DNA from: Pleomorphovibrio marinus | GTDB taxonomy: Bacteria > Bacteroidota > Bacteroidia > Cytophagales > Cyclobacteriaceae | NCBI RefSeq assembly: GCF_003347495.1 | Contig: NZ_QCXY01000001.1 | Span: forward strand, 930,001 to 994,000 | Direction: 5' to 3' | DNA length: 64,000 nucleotides | Position numbers and translations under genes: made by a program | The notes under the pieces: generated by a model | Seen by the model: only the letters and a program-made list of their open reading frames with translations | What the model was told of the DNA's origin: nothing | The model's database searches: none | In this document: positions 34,920-43,777 of the stretch, one piece after another | Layout: each line of letters opens with the position of its first letter | Position numbering within the stretch: position 1 is the stretch's first letter

Positions 34920-35138
34920 ATGAAAATGGCAAAGAAAACCAAGAAGGATGAAAATCCCAAAGTAAACCCCGATCTGGATGGGTTTAAAATGAACATCAAT
35001 TCGTTTGGAGAAATATCCAGTTCCTATTCCATAGATAAAATTAATGAGTTTTTGAATAAAAATGTGGATGACAAAAAGCTAAGGGATAGGGAAGATCTGG
35101 AAGACGAAAAGGAAGAGGTGAAGAAAAAGAAGAAATGA
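34920..35138 (+). CDS. Small highly charged protein
   Basis: 72 residues, almost entirely hydrophilic, with Lys-rich ends (MAKKTKKDEN... and ...EEVKKKKK) and a middle segment FKMNINSFGEISSSYSIDKINEFLNKNV that may form one helix. An ATG two codons inside (34926) is an alternative start. It has the look of a conserved Bacteroidota small protein found after gltX, with no known function. It may be an RNA- or ribosome-associated accessory; this is speculation. The beta-barrel gene follows 18 bases later. Confidence 0.6.
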   Translation: MKMAKKTKKDENPKVNPDLDGFKMNINSFGEISSSYSIDKINEFLNKNVDDKKLRDREDLEDEKEEVKKKKK

Positions 35139-35156
35139 GGCATAAAAGCCCTATTT

Positions 35157-35798
35157 ATGCGTAATTGTTTTATCCTTACCCTGCTGATATTATTCGGTAG
35201 TGGCCTTAGTGCCTATGCCCAGACCAGCATAGGATTTAGAGGGGGATATACCAGCAGCAGTGCTACTTACAGGTTAACTTTAGGCAGCTTTCCTCGAACA
35301 GTCACAGGGGTGGAGGCACAGACCTATTCCCTCGTTATCGAGCAGTTTTTCGAAAAAGGTGCCGGGGCACAAATAGAGTTTCAGCTTATGACCACTGGCT
35401 TTTCAGGTACAGACACCGTTAACATAGGCAATGAAACTAGGTTTGACTATTTAAAGATCCCGATTCTTTCCAATTTTTATTTAGGTAATTCAGGAAGGTT
35501 TCACATCAAATTGGGGCCACATATTGGGTATATGCTTAATGTTAGGGATATTTCTAGGGAAAGTGAAAGTGAATTGGTCATTCCCACCTATGGTCAGCCT
35601 GGTGATGAGGTTGACAGACGTATGTACGGGCTTACAGGGGGGGTTGGTGTTTCCAAACTTTTTGGCAGGAACACCATACAAGGAGAAGTAAGGTTTTCCT
35701 ATGAATTTGGCCGACCGGAGGCCCAAAACCGAATTTTTGATTTGCAGTTCACCCAATTGGAATTTTCGCTTGCCTACTTGTTTATGGTAATAAAATAA
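35157..35798 (+). CDS. Outer-membrane beta-barrel protein (PorT-like/OMP_b-brl_2)
   Basis: 213 residues with a cleavable signal (FILTLLILFGSGLSAYAQ, about 1-22) and then alternating hydrophobic/polar strands (SIGFRGGYTSSSATY, FDYLKIPILSNFYLG, RFHIKLGPHIGYML, LEFSLAYLFMVIK) ending in a hydrophobic residue pattern typical of 8-strand barrels. The FDYLKIPIL phrase is characteristic of the Bacteroidota PorT-like family. It probably has a structural or small-channel role. It is convergent with the TonB-dependent receptor, 9 bases apart. Confidence 0.8.
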   Translation: MRNCFILTLLILFGSGLSAYAQTSIGFRGGYTSSSATYRLTLGSFPRTVTGVEAQTYSLVIEQFFEKGAGAQIEFQLMTTGFSGTDTVNIGNETRFDYLKIPILSNFYLGNSGRFHIKLGPHIGYMLNVRDISRESESELVIPTYGQPGDEVDRRMYGLTGGVGVSKLFGRNTIQGEVRFSYEFGRPEAQNRIFDLQFTQLEFSLAYLFMVIK

Positions 35799-35807
35799 AA
35801 AACTTTT

Positions 35808-38273
35808 TCAAAAGTCCACTTTGTAGTAAAAGATGGGAAGGAATCCCAATTGGTAATTTTGAATGACCGATTGCTCTGGGTCGGGGTTTTGGAGTTCGTT
35901 CGGTGACCAGGTTAGGTTAAGAATATTACGGGTATTGAACAAATTTATTAAGTCCAAGGCAATTTCATGGCTTAACCTAGGGCTGTTGATCCGGTAATTT
36001 ATCCTAAGGTCTGTCCTGAAATAAGGATCAAACTGAGAAGTATTACGACCCTCGTCTGCAAAAATCACGTTTTGCTGTTCCAAGGTACGCTGCATGTCTA
36101 TTGGCCCAAACCGCCTGCCTCCTGCCGTGGTGACATTTGTACCTACACCTATTAGTCCTTTTCTGGTCTCAAATTCCTTGGTAGCCACAAGGTTAAAAGC
36201 ATAATTTCCGTTGAATTCCGTATCCCTTCTTATTCCATCACTTCCTCTGTACTTGGATTCAAAGAGTGACCCGGTCACCAGAAACATATAGCCTTTACTG
36301 TAGTACTTCTCCAAGGTAAGCTCTAAGCCATAGTTTTCGCCAGTGCCCTCGTTTACCAGACCCACTTCTGGAAAAAGCCTATCAAAGCTTGCGCCGGTGT
36401 TTAGCAGTGAAAAGGAGGATGTTCGGTGTTCTACGGGAACCTGGGTAAGGTGTTGATAATAGGTTTCTACCTTCATTCGGACTTGCTGTCCGAGTATTTT
36501 TTCATATCCGGCCACTAGGTGTTTTGAGCGTGTAAAACCCATGTCCTGATTATGTTGTTGCAGACCTAGTTCTGGTCTTTCGATATCTGTGAAGGAATAG
36601 AAATAGGTGTACGGGGACTGAATTTGACTATGAAGCCCCATCCCAAAATTTATGGATTGTTCATTGGGTAGACGCCAGGTAAGTCCAGCTCTCGGCTCTA
36701 GCGGGGACCAGGAGTTGCCTAGAGTAAAATATTGGCTGTGCAAGCCTGCTACTATGGATACTTGCTCATTGAGTTTATGCTTCCACTGGATATAGGGTTG
36801 AGCAAGAACAGCTAATTCCCCAGATGCATCCCACCTATTTACCCAGGGAGTAGTTGCAAAGCCCACCCCATTTCCATTACTGGAGATAATGTTTACCCTT
36901 CTCGCCGAATCGGTGAAATTAAATTGATAGATATCGTTTTGGAATCCATAGTTGAGGGTATTTCGGTTGTCGATCTTCTTAAAGAAGCTCAGCACCTGAC
37001 TATATTTGTTGGTGGTAAAATCAAAGGCCAACACCTGAGGAAGCGCCTGAATGTCTATGTATCCGTCCGGTTTTCGCTGACCTACTATAAAGTAATGATC
37101 TGCTCCCACATATTCCTGAGAGGCCGCCACCGTAGCTTTCATAAAGGTGTTGTTGGGCAATATTTGTTCGTATGAAACTCCCATTACACCCATCCTGGAT
37201 CCAAAATACTGATCCCTATCCGTATCCCCATACAGGTCTCTATCGTCAATGTGTAAATTGGAGGCCATGATGTCAATATCGCTTTTTCCCCCTACCGCAA
37301 AAACAGAAAGTTTCCCATTATTTTTCAGTGGAAAATTAAACTTAAACGCAAGGTCTTGGTACCTGGGCACAGCACTGGTACCTACGTCTATACCCAATCC
37401 AGAAAAGAGTTGCAAACTGGAATATCGGTAACCAATAAGGTAGGAAGATTTTGATTCCCGGTTTAAAGGACCTTCCAAAAATAGCTCTGCACCCATAAAT
37501 CCGAATTGAAAACTTCTCTCGTGGTTTTCATTGTTTCCTTTTCTGAATTTGAGGTCAAATACCCCCGATACAGTGTTACCGTATTCAGCTGGAAAAGCGC
37601 CAGTATAAAAGTCAGAATTGGCCAGTATCTTATTATTGATGATATTCACAGGCCCACCTGCGGTACCGGCTGCTCCAAAATGGTTAGGGTTGGGAATATT
37701 TACCCCTTCTAGTTGCCATAGAACCGAACCGGGTGCATTTCCCCGGATCACTATATCGTTTCTGGAATCGTCGGCTCCCTGGACCCCGGCGAAATTGGAT
37801 GCCATACGGGCAGGATCCCCTCTGCTTCCAGCATATCTGTCGGTTTCTTCTACGGTAAAAGCCCGGGCACTCACCACGGCCATTTCATTTTGTGCCTCAC
37901 CTGTCCGGGTTGCCCGCACTTCCACATCAGCCAAAGAGACTGCCATCTCTTCCATTTCCACATCCAATATCATTTCCTTCGAAGAGGACAACATGAGGTT
38001 ACTCCGCACCACCTCCTTATATCCTATCATGGAAAACCTTAGGCTTTGTCTTCCCAAAGGAACCCTCTCTAACCTGAAATTACCATCCTCATCGGTAATG
38101 GTACCGAGAGGTTGGTCGGAGTCGCTGTTTTCCAGAAAAACGGTAACCCCTGGTAGGGGATATTTTCCATCCGTGTCTATCACTCTTCCCCTGATCGTCT
38201 GGGTCAAAGTTTCCTGAGCATAGGTCGGAATCATCACGAATAATGCCCAAACGAAAAACAGAATTATTTTCAT
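35808..38273 (-). CDS. TonB-dependent receptor with carboxypeptidase-regulatory-like domain
   Basis: 821-residue outer-membrane receptor. A signal peptide (about 1-19, ending TYAQE) is followed by a CarboxypepD_reg-like domain (about 25-105: IRGRVIDTDGKYPLPGVTVFLENSD). The plug domain covers about 110-230 (NDIVIRGNAPGSVLWQLEGVNIPNPNHF), then a 22-strand-type barrel ending at an aromatic-rich C-terminus (FYYKVDF). No SusD partner or TonB-box repressor is adjacent, so this is a stand-alone receptor; the ligand is unknown. Its start codon lies directly beside the REP-rich repeat region. Confidence 0.92.
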   Translation of the reverse strand: MKIILFFVWALFVMIPTYAQETLTQTIRGRVIDTDGKYPLPGVTVFLENSDSDQPLGTITDEDGNFRLERVPLGRQSLRFSMIGYKEVVRSNLMLSSSKEMILDVEMEEMAVSLADVEVRATRTGEAQNEMAVVSARAFTVEETDRYAGSRGDPARMASNFAGVQGADDSRNDIVIRGNAPGSVLWQLEGVNIPNPNHFGAAGTAGGPVNIINNKILANSDFYTGAFPAEYGNTVSGVFDLKFRKGNNENHERSFQFGFMGAELFLEGPLNRESKSSYLIGYRYSSLQLFSGLGIDVGTSAVPRYQDLAFKFNFPLKNNGKLSVFAVGGKSDIDIMASNLHIDDRDLYGDTDRDQYFGSRMGVMGVSYEQILPNNTFMKATVAASQEYVGADHYFIVGQRKPDGYIDIQALPQVLAFDFTTNKYSQVLSFFKKIDNRNTLNYGFQNDIYQFNFTDSARRVNIISSNGNGVGFATTPWVNRWDASGELAVLAQPYIQWKHKLNEQVSIVAGLHSQYFTLGNSWSPLEPRAGLTWRLPNEQSINFGMGLHSQIQSPYTYFYSFTDIERPELGLQQHNQDMGFTRSKHLVAGYEKILGQQVRMKVETYYQHLTQVPVEHRTSSFSLLNTGASFDRLFPEVGLVNEGTGENYGLELTLEKYYSKGYMFLVTGSLFESKYRGSDGIRRDTEFNGNYAFNLVATKEFETRKGLIGVGTNVTTAGGRRFGPIDMQRTLEQQNVIFADEGRNTSQFDPYFRTDLRINYRINSPRLSHEIALDLINLFNTRNILNLTWSPNELQNPDPEQSVIQNYQLGFLPIFYYKVDF

Positions 38274-38276
38274 GTG

Positions 38277-38546
38277 TTTATAATTGCTTTTTATTGGTCA
38301 CATAGCCTGCCCCGAACTTGTTTCGGGAGCCTGTCCCGAATTTATTTCGGGAGAATCTCGCAATCTATAATCATCCCCCCGTGTGTCGCTCGCGTCATGC
38401 CCTGACTGCCGTCAGGACAGGCTCGATTTTATATGATTATAATTGTCTTTTAGAGGTCACACCTTCCTGCCATGCCTTCGGCAGGTAAACTGTTAGGCAG
38501 GTAGCTTGCCCCTGCCTGCCCCGAACTTGTTTCGGGAGAATCTCGC
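38277..38546 (-). repeat. REP-like intergenic repeat block, copy A
   Basis: The 520-bp gap at 38274-38793 holds no gene but many GC-rich palindromes. CCCGAACTTGTTTCGGG occurs at 38311-38327 and again at 38520-38536. CCCGAATTTATTTCGGG lies at 38335-38351 and CCTGACTGCCGTCAGG at 38400-38415. The 24-bp word around the first palindrome recurs at 38515-38538, and CGGGAGAATCTCGC occurs twice. Read on the minus strand, this block resembles 60382-60675 in the same order and likewise ends at a start codon. It probably belongs to a dispersed chromosomal repeat family. Confidence 0.75.
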
Positions 38547-38799
38547 CTCTCCCTGTAGGGATCGGGGCATTCCGGTGTGTAAGGTTCTCCTCGTGTTCGA
38601 TTTCATGAATGGAGTTTGTTAAGAGCTACAAAAGGCATAAGTTACCTTACATTTTGCATAAAATCAAAGAAATAGTTTTGGCAATAAGAATTAGTATTTT
38701 GCTGTATTGAGCAGGATATTTGTTTGGAAAAAAAAGAATGAGGTGGATTAATGTCCAAACCCGGATGAGGGGTTTGACAGATTTAAGTTAGTTTTGAAT

Positions 38800-39261
38800 A
38801 TGATAACGATTTACACAGATGGTGCAGCCAAAGGAAATCCTGGAAAGGGCGGATATGGAACAGTATTGATGTATAAAAATCACAGAAAGGAGATTTCAGA
38901 GGGTTTCAGGCTTACCACGAATAACCGCATGGAATTGCTGGCAGTGATCAAGGGGCTAGAAGCACTGAAAGTGGAAAACATACCGGTGACAATCTATTCT
39001 GATAGTAAATATGTAGTGGACTCGGTGGAAAAGGGCTGGATATGGGGTTGGCAAAAGAAAGGGTTCAGCGGCAAGAAAAATGTGGATTTGTGGAAACGTT
39101 ATATCCCTCTACACCTGAAGTATAAGCCCTCCTTTCGTTGGGTAAAGGGACATGCTGGTCATATAGAAAATGAAAGGTGTGACCAGTTGGCAGTTTCTGC
39201 AGCAGAACAACCTCAATTAGAGGTGGATCATGTTTTTGAAGCGGAAAGGAACACGAAGTAG
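38800..39261 (+). CDS. rnhA: Ribonuclease HI
   Basis: Cleaves RNA in RNA-DNA hybrids (R-loops, primers). 153 residues from the ATG at 38800; the TTG at 38794 adds only two. The protein opens MITIYTDGAAKGNPGKGG with the first catalytic Asp. MELLAVIKGLEAL carries the Glu near residue 46, YSDSKYVVDS the second Asp near 68, and VKGHAGHIENERCDQLA the His and last Asp near 120-130. All four catalytic acids are present. The methyltransferase gene follows within 6 bases. Confidence 0.95.
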   Translation: MITIYTDGAAKGNPGKGGYGTVLMYKNHRKEISEGFRLTTNNRMELLAVIKGLEALKVENIPVTIYSDSKYVVDSVEKGWIWGWQKKGFSGKKNVDLWKRYIPLHLKYKPSFRWVKGHAGHIENERCDQLAVSAAEQPQLEVDHVFEAERNTK

Positions 39262-39267
39262 TTGGGC

Positions 39268-39984
39268 ATGGCGAATAGTTTTTTTCAGTTTAAGCAATTC
39301 AGGATAAATCAGGATCAATGCGCCATGAAAGTAAGTACCGATGCTGTGGTCTTGGGCGCCGCTATTCCCGAACAGTCCATTTCCCACATATTGGATATTG
39401 GAACAGGCACCGGGGTATTGGCTTTAATGATGGCACAAAAATTTCCCTATGCCAATATTGAAGCGGTGGAGGTGGATGGGGCAGCGGCCCTACAGGCCAC
39501 TGACAATTTCAAAAGCAGCCCATGGAAAGACCGGATCCATTTGGTACTGGGGGATTTTAAGGAGTATCATGGAAAGACTCATCAAAAGTTTGATTTGATC
39601 ATTTGTAATCCTCCCTATTACCCTGCACATTTAAAATCTGCCAATGCCCAGAAAAACCTTGCCCATCACCAGTCCAAATTGGATTACTGGCAATTGTTAG
39701 AAGGGGTAAATGAATTGCTTTCGGAAACGGGTCAACTATGGTTGGTTCTTCCCCCAAGGATGATGGAAACCTTTAATGGGTTAGCGGCAGAATCCGGGTA
39801 TTTGCCCTTCTTTCTTTTGGAGCTGTTTGATAAACCTGGGGCTATGGCTTTGAGAACAGTAAAGGGATTTGGAAGAAAAAAAACGGGTCAGTTGGAAAGG
39901 AAGGAATTATGCATAAAAGACTCTCAGGGCAATTATTCAAAGGAATACCAATTACTACTCCAAGATTATATGCTGTATTTTTAG
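39268..39984 (+). CDS. tRNA1(Val) adenine-37 N6-methyltransferase (TrmN6/YfiC family)
   Basis: 238 residues from the ATG at 39268. The N-terminal FQFKQFRINQDQCAMKVSTDAVVLGA is the YfiC-family opening. The SAM-binding motif ILDIGTGTGVLAL lies near residue 44, and the N6-adenine catalytic tetrapeptide NPPY (IICNPPYYP) near 112. It methylates A37 of tRNA1-Val in E. coli; substrate identity here is inferred from family. It appears co-transcribed with rnhA, being separated by a few bases. Confidence 0.9.
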   Translation: MANSFFQFKQFRINQDQCAMKVSTDAVVLGAAIPEQSISHILDIGTGTGVLALMMAQKFPYANIEAVEVDGAAALQATDNFKSSPWKDRIHLVLGDFKEYHGKTHQKFDLIICNPPYYPAHLKSANAQKNLAHHQSKLDYWQLLEGVNELLSETGQLWLVLPPRMMETFNGLAAESGYLPFFLLELFDKPGAMALRTVKGFGRKKTGQLERKELCIKDSQGNYSKEYQLLLQDYMLYF

Positions 39985-40067
39985 CTAACTCGAGGATGGA
40001 GTTTGAAAATGGTTCTTTTTTTGTAGCGATCAAATGATTTAGTATCCTTAATCTTCAAAATTGGTCT

Positions 40068-41033
40068 ATGATTGTCAATAGAAACCTTAAGTTCTCCTTA
40101 ATTATGCATTACATGTGGAAACAGTTACTATACTATTTAGTATTGTCTTCATTGGTATTTGTTTTACATGATTTTTATGGCGTTTATTTCTTTGACATTC
40201 CTTCCTACACTATTGCGGCCTTGGGTACCGCATTGGCAATTTTCTTAGGTTTTAAAAACGACCATGCCTATGACAGGTGGTGGGAAGCGAGGAAAATTTG
40301 GGGATTGATGGTGAATTATAGCCGAGCTTGGACCAGACAGGTGACTACTATGATTATTCCTGATTCAGCTGAAGTTCAGAGAGAAGTGGAGCTACTGCAA
40401 ACACGGATGACATACAGGCACATTGCTTTCGTGAACGCTTTACGGGTATTTTTAAGAAAGCGTCATGCCTACAACCAAACCTCGCAAAAGGAGCTCTACG
40501 AAGATGTCAATACCTATAAGGATACAAAGCCACTCTTAAACAGAGAAGAATACGATGATTTTTGTGGCAAAGACAACCCACCTAATTTTCTTTTGCAACA
40601 ACAGGGCGAGGATTTGAAAATGGCTTATCAAAAGGGATGGTTGTCGGATTACCGATTTGTAAAAATGGAAGAAACACTGGTGGATTTTAACGATATCCAG
40701 GGGATGAGTGAAAGAATCAAAAACACCCCACTACCCCGCCAATACACCTTTTTTTCCAGGGTGTTTGTGTTGATCCACTGTACCTTGTTGCCGTTGGTGT
40801 TTATCAGTGACTTGGGATGGAAAACGATTCCCGTTTCCTTTGTGGTTTCCTTCGTTTTTCTAGCCTTGGACCTGATTGGAGAAAGAACGGAAGATCCCTT
40901 TGAAAACCGACTTGAAGACACCCCTATGAGTTCTTTAAGTGTTACTATTGAAAGAAATCTTAGGGAGCAGTTGAAGGAAAATAAGGAACATTTTCCCCCA
41001 AAATACCAGCCGGAAAAAGGGATTGTCTTTTAG
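40068..41033 (+). CDS. Bestrophin-family ion channel (UPF0187/YneE)
   Basis: 321 residues. Hydrophobic N-terminal segments (QLLYYLVLSSLVFVLHDFYG and YTIAALGTALAIFLGFKNDHAYDRWWEARKIWG, with the family's RWWEAR motif near 72) are followed by a soluble helical part and C-terminal hydrophobic segments (SRVFVLIHCTLLPLVFISDLG, SFVVSFVFLALDLIGERTEDPFE). ExPFxx-like EDPFENRLEDTPM resembles the bestrophin gating region. It probably forms pentameric anion or cation channels. Its stop overlaps the convergent saccharopine-type gene by 4 bases. Confidence 0.88.
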   Translation: MIVNRNLKFSLIMHYMWKQLLYYLVLSSLVFVLHDFYGVYFFDIPSYTIAALGTALAIFLGFKNDHAYDRWWEARKIWGLMVNYSRAWTRQVTTMIIPDSAEVQREVELLQTRMTYRHIAFVNALRVFLRKRHAYNQTSQKELYEDVNTYKDTKPLLNREEYDDFCGKDNPPNFLLQQQGEDLKMAYQKGWLSDYRFVKMEETLVDFNDIQGMSERIKNTPLPRQYTFFSRVFVLIHCTLLPLVFISDLGWKTIPVSFVVSFVFLALDLIGERTEDPFENRLEDTPMSSLSVTIERNLREQLKENKEHFPPKYQPEKGIVF

Positions 41034-42364
41034 GCATCCAGGGTTCTTTCCTGAAATTCAATTCCAAATTTTGCCACTTCCTCCAAGATAGGAGCATAGA
41101 TTTCCTTAAGGATGGGAAGCAGTATGCCCCTGGTTTTAAATTGACCTTTCATAAACAGGTAAACCGCAGCGCCTAAAGGGTAACCTACGGTCTTGGCCAT
41201 AGCTGTGTATTCCTGGTCATCTCCCATGACAGTAAGATCACTGTAAATGGATCTGGATTTTCCCCCACCTACTACCGTAAATTGATGCTGCATCAATACC
41301 ATGTCCCTATCCTCCGGGTTCATTTTCCATTTTTGCTCAAGTATGGCCAGTAAAATCTCTGCGGGGGTTCCTGTTCGTTTGGGAAGTTTTTCAGTACTAA
41401 ACATACCTAACCATGCCAATTTTTCCAGGTTTTCCTTATCCAAATCAGGGATGAGTTGTTTAATTTTTTGCTGAGGGGTCATCTGTGGGTCATAGGGCAA
41501 AAATGCATTGGTCAGCATTTGACAAGAAAAGCCCTCAGGGAGATCCAACTCGAAGGAATCATCAGTAAGGCCGAGCATCACTAAGATATTCCATGCCCTG
41601 CAGAAGCCCTTGTTCCTTAGAGTACCCCTGAGGATGGTAGGAATGGAATCCAATCCGTAAATGGACCTGTAGGATAAGGAATCCCGGTTGGGATATGCTT
41701 CAAAGGAACCCAATTTTGGAAAATCCACAGATTCTGTCCGCTTAAACAACATGTGATAAGGAATAAATTTATAATAGCCGTTTCTGATGAAAGTGGAAAC
41801 CCCTTTTCCCGCTACTACCACATTTCTGGGATTCCAGGTAAACTTATAATTCCAGGGGTTTTCTCCAGCATGTTTAGGAGACAGCAAGCCCCCGCAAAAT
41901 GACTTGAATAAGCTAATATGGTTTCCCGCCTCTTGCTCCCTCTGGATGATTTTCATGGCAGACATATGGTCCAGCCCCGGATCCAGCCCACATTCATTCA
42001 AGAAAAACAAACCTTTGTTTTGTATCTCTTCTGCTTTTTCTTTCAGCCTTTTGTCGGTGTAGGAGGCAGAAAAGAAATGCTTTCCCAGTTCCAGGCAGTC
42101 TTCCGCTATATGGTAGTGCATGGCAGGAGGCAACATGGAAACCACAACATCCGAACCTTTGATTAATTCTTTACGGAGCTGGACATTATTTACGTCCAAT
42201 TTCTTAGCTACCACATCTTCATGATGTTTCGTTCTTCTTTGGACTGTCTCCAGCGACAGATCAGCCAAGGAAAGCTTCCAATTATGTTCTTTACATTTTT
42301 TGGCTAGATAATCGATAAGGACGGTGGTGGATTTGCCAGCACCTAACACTAATATGTTGTTCAT
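41030..42364 (-). CDS. Saccharopine dehydrogenase-family protein (LYS9-like)
   Basis: 444 residues. The Rossmann motif NILVLGAGKSTTVLIDYL opens the protein, and VVVSMLPPAMHYHIAEDCLELGKHFFSASYT plus NECGLDPGLDHMSA are family hallmarks of saccharopine dehydrogenase (L-glutamate forming) homologues. In Bacteroidota this type occurs singly and may act in lysine degradation or a related reductive amination; the true substrate is uncertain. Length and motifs are complete. It is convergent with the bestrophin gene and divergent from cytidine deaminase. Confidence 0.87.
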   Translation of the reverse strand: MNNILVLGAGKSTTVLIDYLAKKCKEHNWKLSLADLSLETVQRRTKHHEDVVAKKLDVNNVQLRKELIKGSDVVVSMLPPAMHYHIAEDCLELGKHFFSASYTDKRLKEKAEEIQNKGLFFLNECGLDPGLDHMSAMKIIQREQEAGNHISLFKSFCGGLLSPKHAGENPWNYKFTWNPRNVVVAGKGVSTFIRNGYYKFIPYHMLFKRTESVDFPKLGSFEAYPNRDSLSYRSIYGLDSIPTILRGTLRNKGFCRAWNILVMLGLTDDSFELDLPEGFSCQMLTNAFLPYDPQMTPQQKIKQLIPDLDKENLEKLAWLGMFSTEKLPKRTGTPAEILLAILEQKWKMNPEDRDMVLMQHQFTVVGGGKSRSIYSDLTVMGDDQEYTAMAKTVGYPLGAAVYLFMKGQFKTRGILLPILKEIYAPILEEVAKFGIEFQERTLDA

Positions 42365-42517
42365 TTCAAAAAGCAGGTTATACGTGTAGAATCATGGATT
42401 GCCAATCTCAATAACAGAGAATGAATAGAGTTTGGTTTTATATTTGTTTACGTATGTTTATGTACTTTGATAACCAGAAGGTGTAATTTCTGGTTATCCA
42501 AATAAACTATCCTATGC

Positions 42518-43012
42518 ATGCCAAATCCGAAGAAAATTGTTTCCGAGCAAACATTTTTACAATCCTTTAAGCTTGAGGAGCTTTCCGAAGCCAATTTTCG
42601 ACTAATTTCTATGGCAAAAGAAGCGGCATTAAAAGCCTATGCTCCCTACTCCGGGTTCCGTGTAGGTGTTGCTTTGATGTTGGAAAATGGGGAGATTTTT
42701 CAGGCAAACAACCAAGAGAATGTAAGTTTCCCGGTGGGGATTTGTGCAGAACGCCTCGTATTAGGCTATGTCCATGCCAACTACCCAAATCTTGCCCCAA
42801 TAAAAATAGCAATAGCAGCCAATCGTGCAGCTGAAGAAAATTCCCAGGCTACAGTAAGCCCCTGTGGTCTATGCAGGCAGACTATCAATGAATATGAAAA
42901 TAAGTTTGGGCAGCCCATAGAAATCTTCATGCTGGGGCCAAATGGACAAGTATTTCAAGCTTCAGGCATTGGTGCCCTTCTGCCTTTCAAATTTGACGAC
43001 CTTAACCAATGA
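42518..43012 (+). CDS. cdd: Cytidine deaminase
   Basis: Zinc enzyme of pyrimidine salvage (cytidine/deoxycytidine to uridine), 164 residues. APYSGFRVGVAL near residue 46 is the substrate-binding signature. Zinc ligands are in VGICAERLVLG (Cys near 80, with the catalytic Glu) and PCGLCRQ (two Cys near 121-124). This is the small homotetrameric type (3 Cys). The esterase gene overlaps its stop by 4 bases, so they form an operon. Confidence 0.94.
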   Translation: MPNPKKIVSEQTFLQSFKLEELSEANFRLISMAKEAALKAYAPYSGFRVGVALMLENGEIFQANNQENVSFPVGICAERLVLGYVHANYPNLAPIKIAIAANRAAEENSQATVSPCGLCRQTINEYENKFGQPIEIFMLGPNGQVFQASGIGALLPFKFDDLNQ

Positions 43013-43674
43013 CTCCTTCATATTCTAGCAAAAATGTTCGCTTTACCATTGAAAGCCCCTATTTTTATTCTCCTTGTTCGAACAATAAAGTGGGTGAAAT
43101 TTGGCTTGTCCTCCATGGGTATGGACAATTGGCTGAGTTTTTTCTCAAAAAGTTTGAAGGCCTTTACAGGGAAGACAGGGTATTCGTATCCCCACAAGGA
43201 ATTCATAGGTTTTATAAAGAAGGTTTCAATGGAAGGGTGGTGGCAAACTGGATGACCAAACAGCACCGTGAAATGGATATCCTCCATTGCAATAATTACC
43301 TCAATGCGATCATGGAGGATGTACTCGCTCAATTCCCCAATGCAAGGAATATAAATGCCTTGGGATTTTCTCAAGGCGCCGCTACACTCAGTAGATGGGC
43401 TTCCCAGTTTGATTTCTCTTTGGGCAAGTTGGTATTCTGGGGAGGGGCTGTGGCACATGACCTGGATGCAAATGCCTTTAGGGCTAAAACTCTCCAAACT
43501 CAGCTTATTTTTGCCCTTGGGGATAAGGATCCTCTGCTTACTCCTGAACGGTTAAGGGATCATCAGGAATACCTGAAAAAGCATGGATTTAGTACAATTA
43601 TTACTAGAAGTTATGCAGGTGCCCATGATCTAGATCCCATATTGCTGGCTGAATTGATGGAAAATGTGGTTTAA
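43009..43674 (+). CDS. Alpha/beta-hydrolase esterase (phospholipase/carboxylesterase type)
   Basis: 221 residues with the alpha/beta hydrolase layout. LVLHGYGQLAEFF near residue 30 is the oxyanion region, LGFSQGAATLSRW near 120 the nucleophile elbow (GFSQG), the acidic residue is in LGDKDPLL near 170, and the His is in AGAHDLDP near 204. The GFSQG and HGYG features place it with carboxylesterase/lysophospholipase-like proteins. It is translationally coupled to cdd (ATGA). The substrate is unknown. Confidence 0.83.
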   Translation: MTPSYSSKNVRFTIESPYFYSPCSNNKVGEIWLVLHGYGQLAEFFLKKFEGLYREDRVFVSPQGIHRFYKEGFNGRVVANWMTKQHREMDILHCNNYLNAIMEDVLAQFPNARNINALGFSQGAATLSRWASQFDFSLGKLVFWGGAVAHDLDANAFRAKTLQTQLIFALGDKDPLLTPERLRDHQEYLKKHGFSTIITRSYAGAHDLDPILLAELMENVV

Positions 43675-43777
43675 CACTGGATTAGAATAGCATGCTATAT
43701 TAGCAGATAGTATATTTTATTTATAGGTATTTTTTCGATAAATTCACAGGTTGCCAAACCAATTTACCGTAGTTATT

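Noticed and set aside
38274-38793. Possible CRISPR array in the repeat-rich gap
   Set aside because: Repeats are palindromic, unequal in length and irregularly spaced, without uniform spacers or cas genes.
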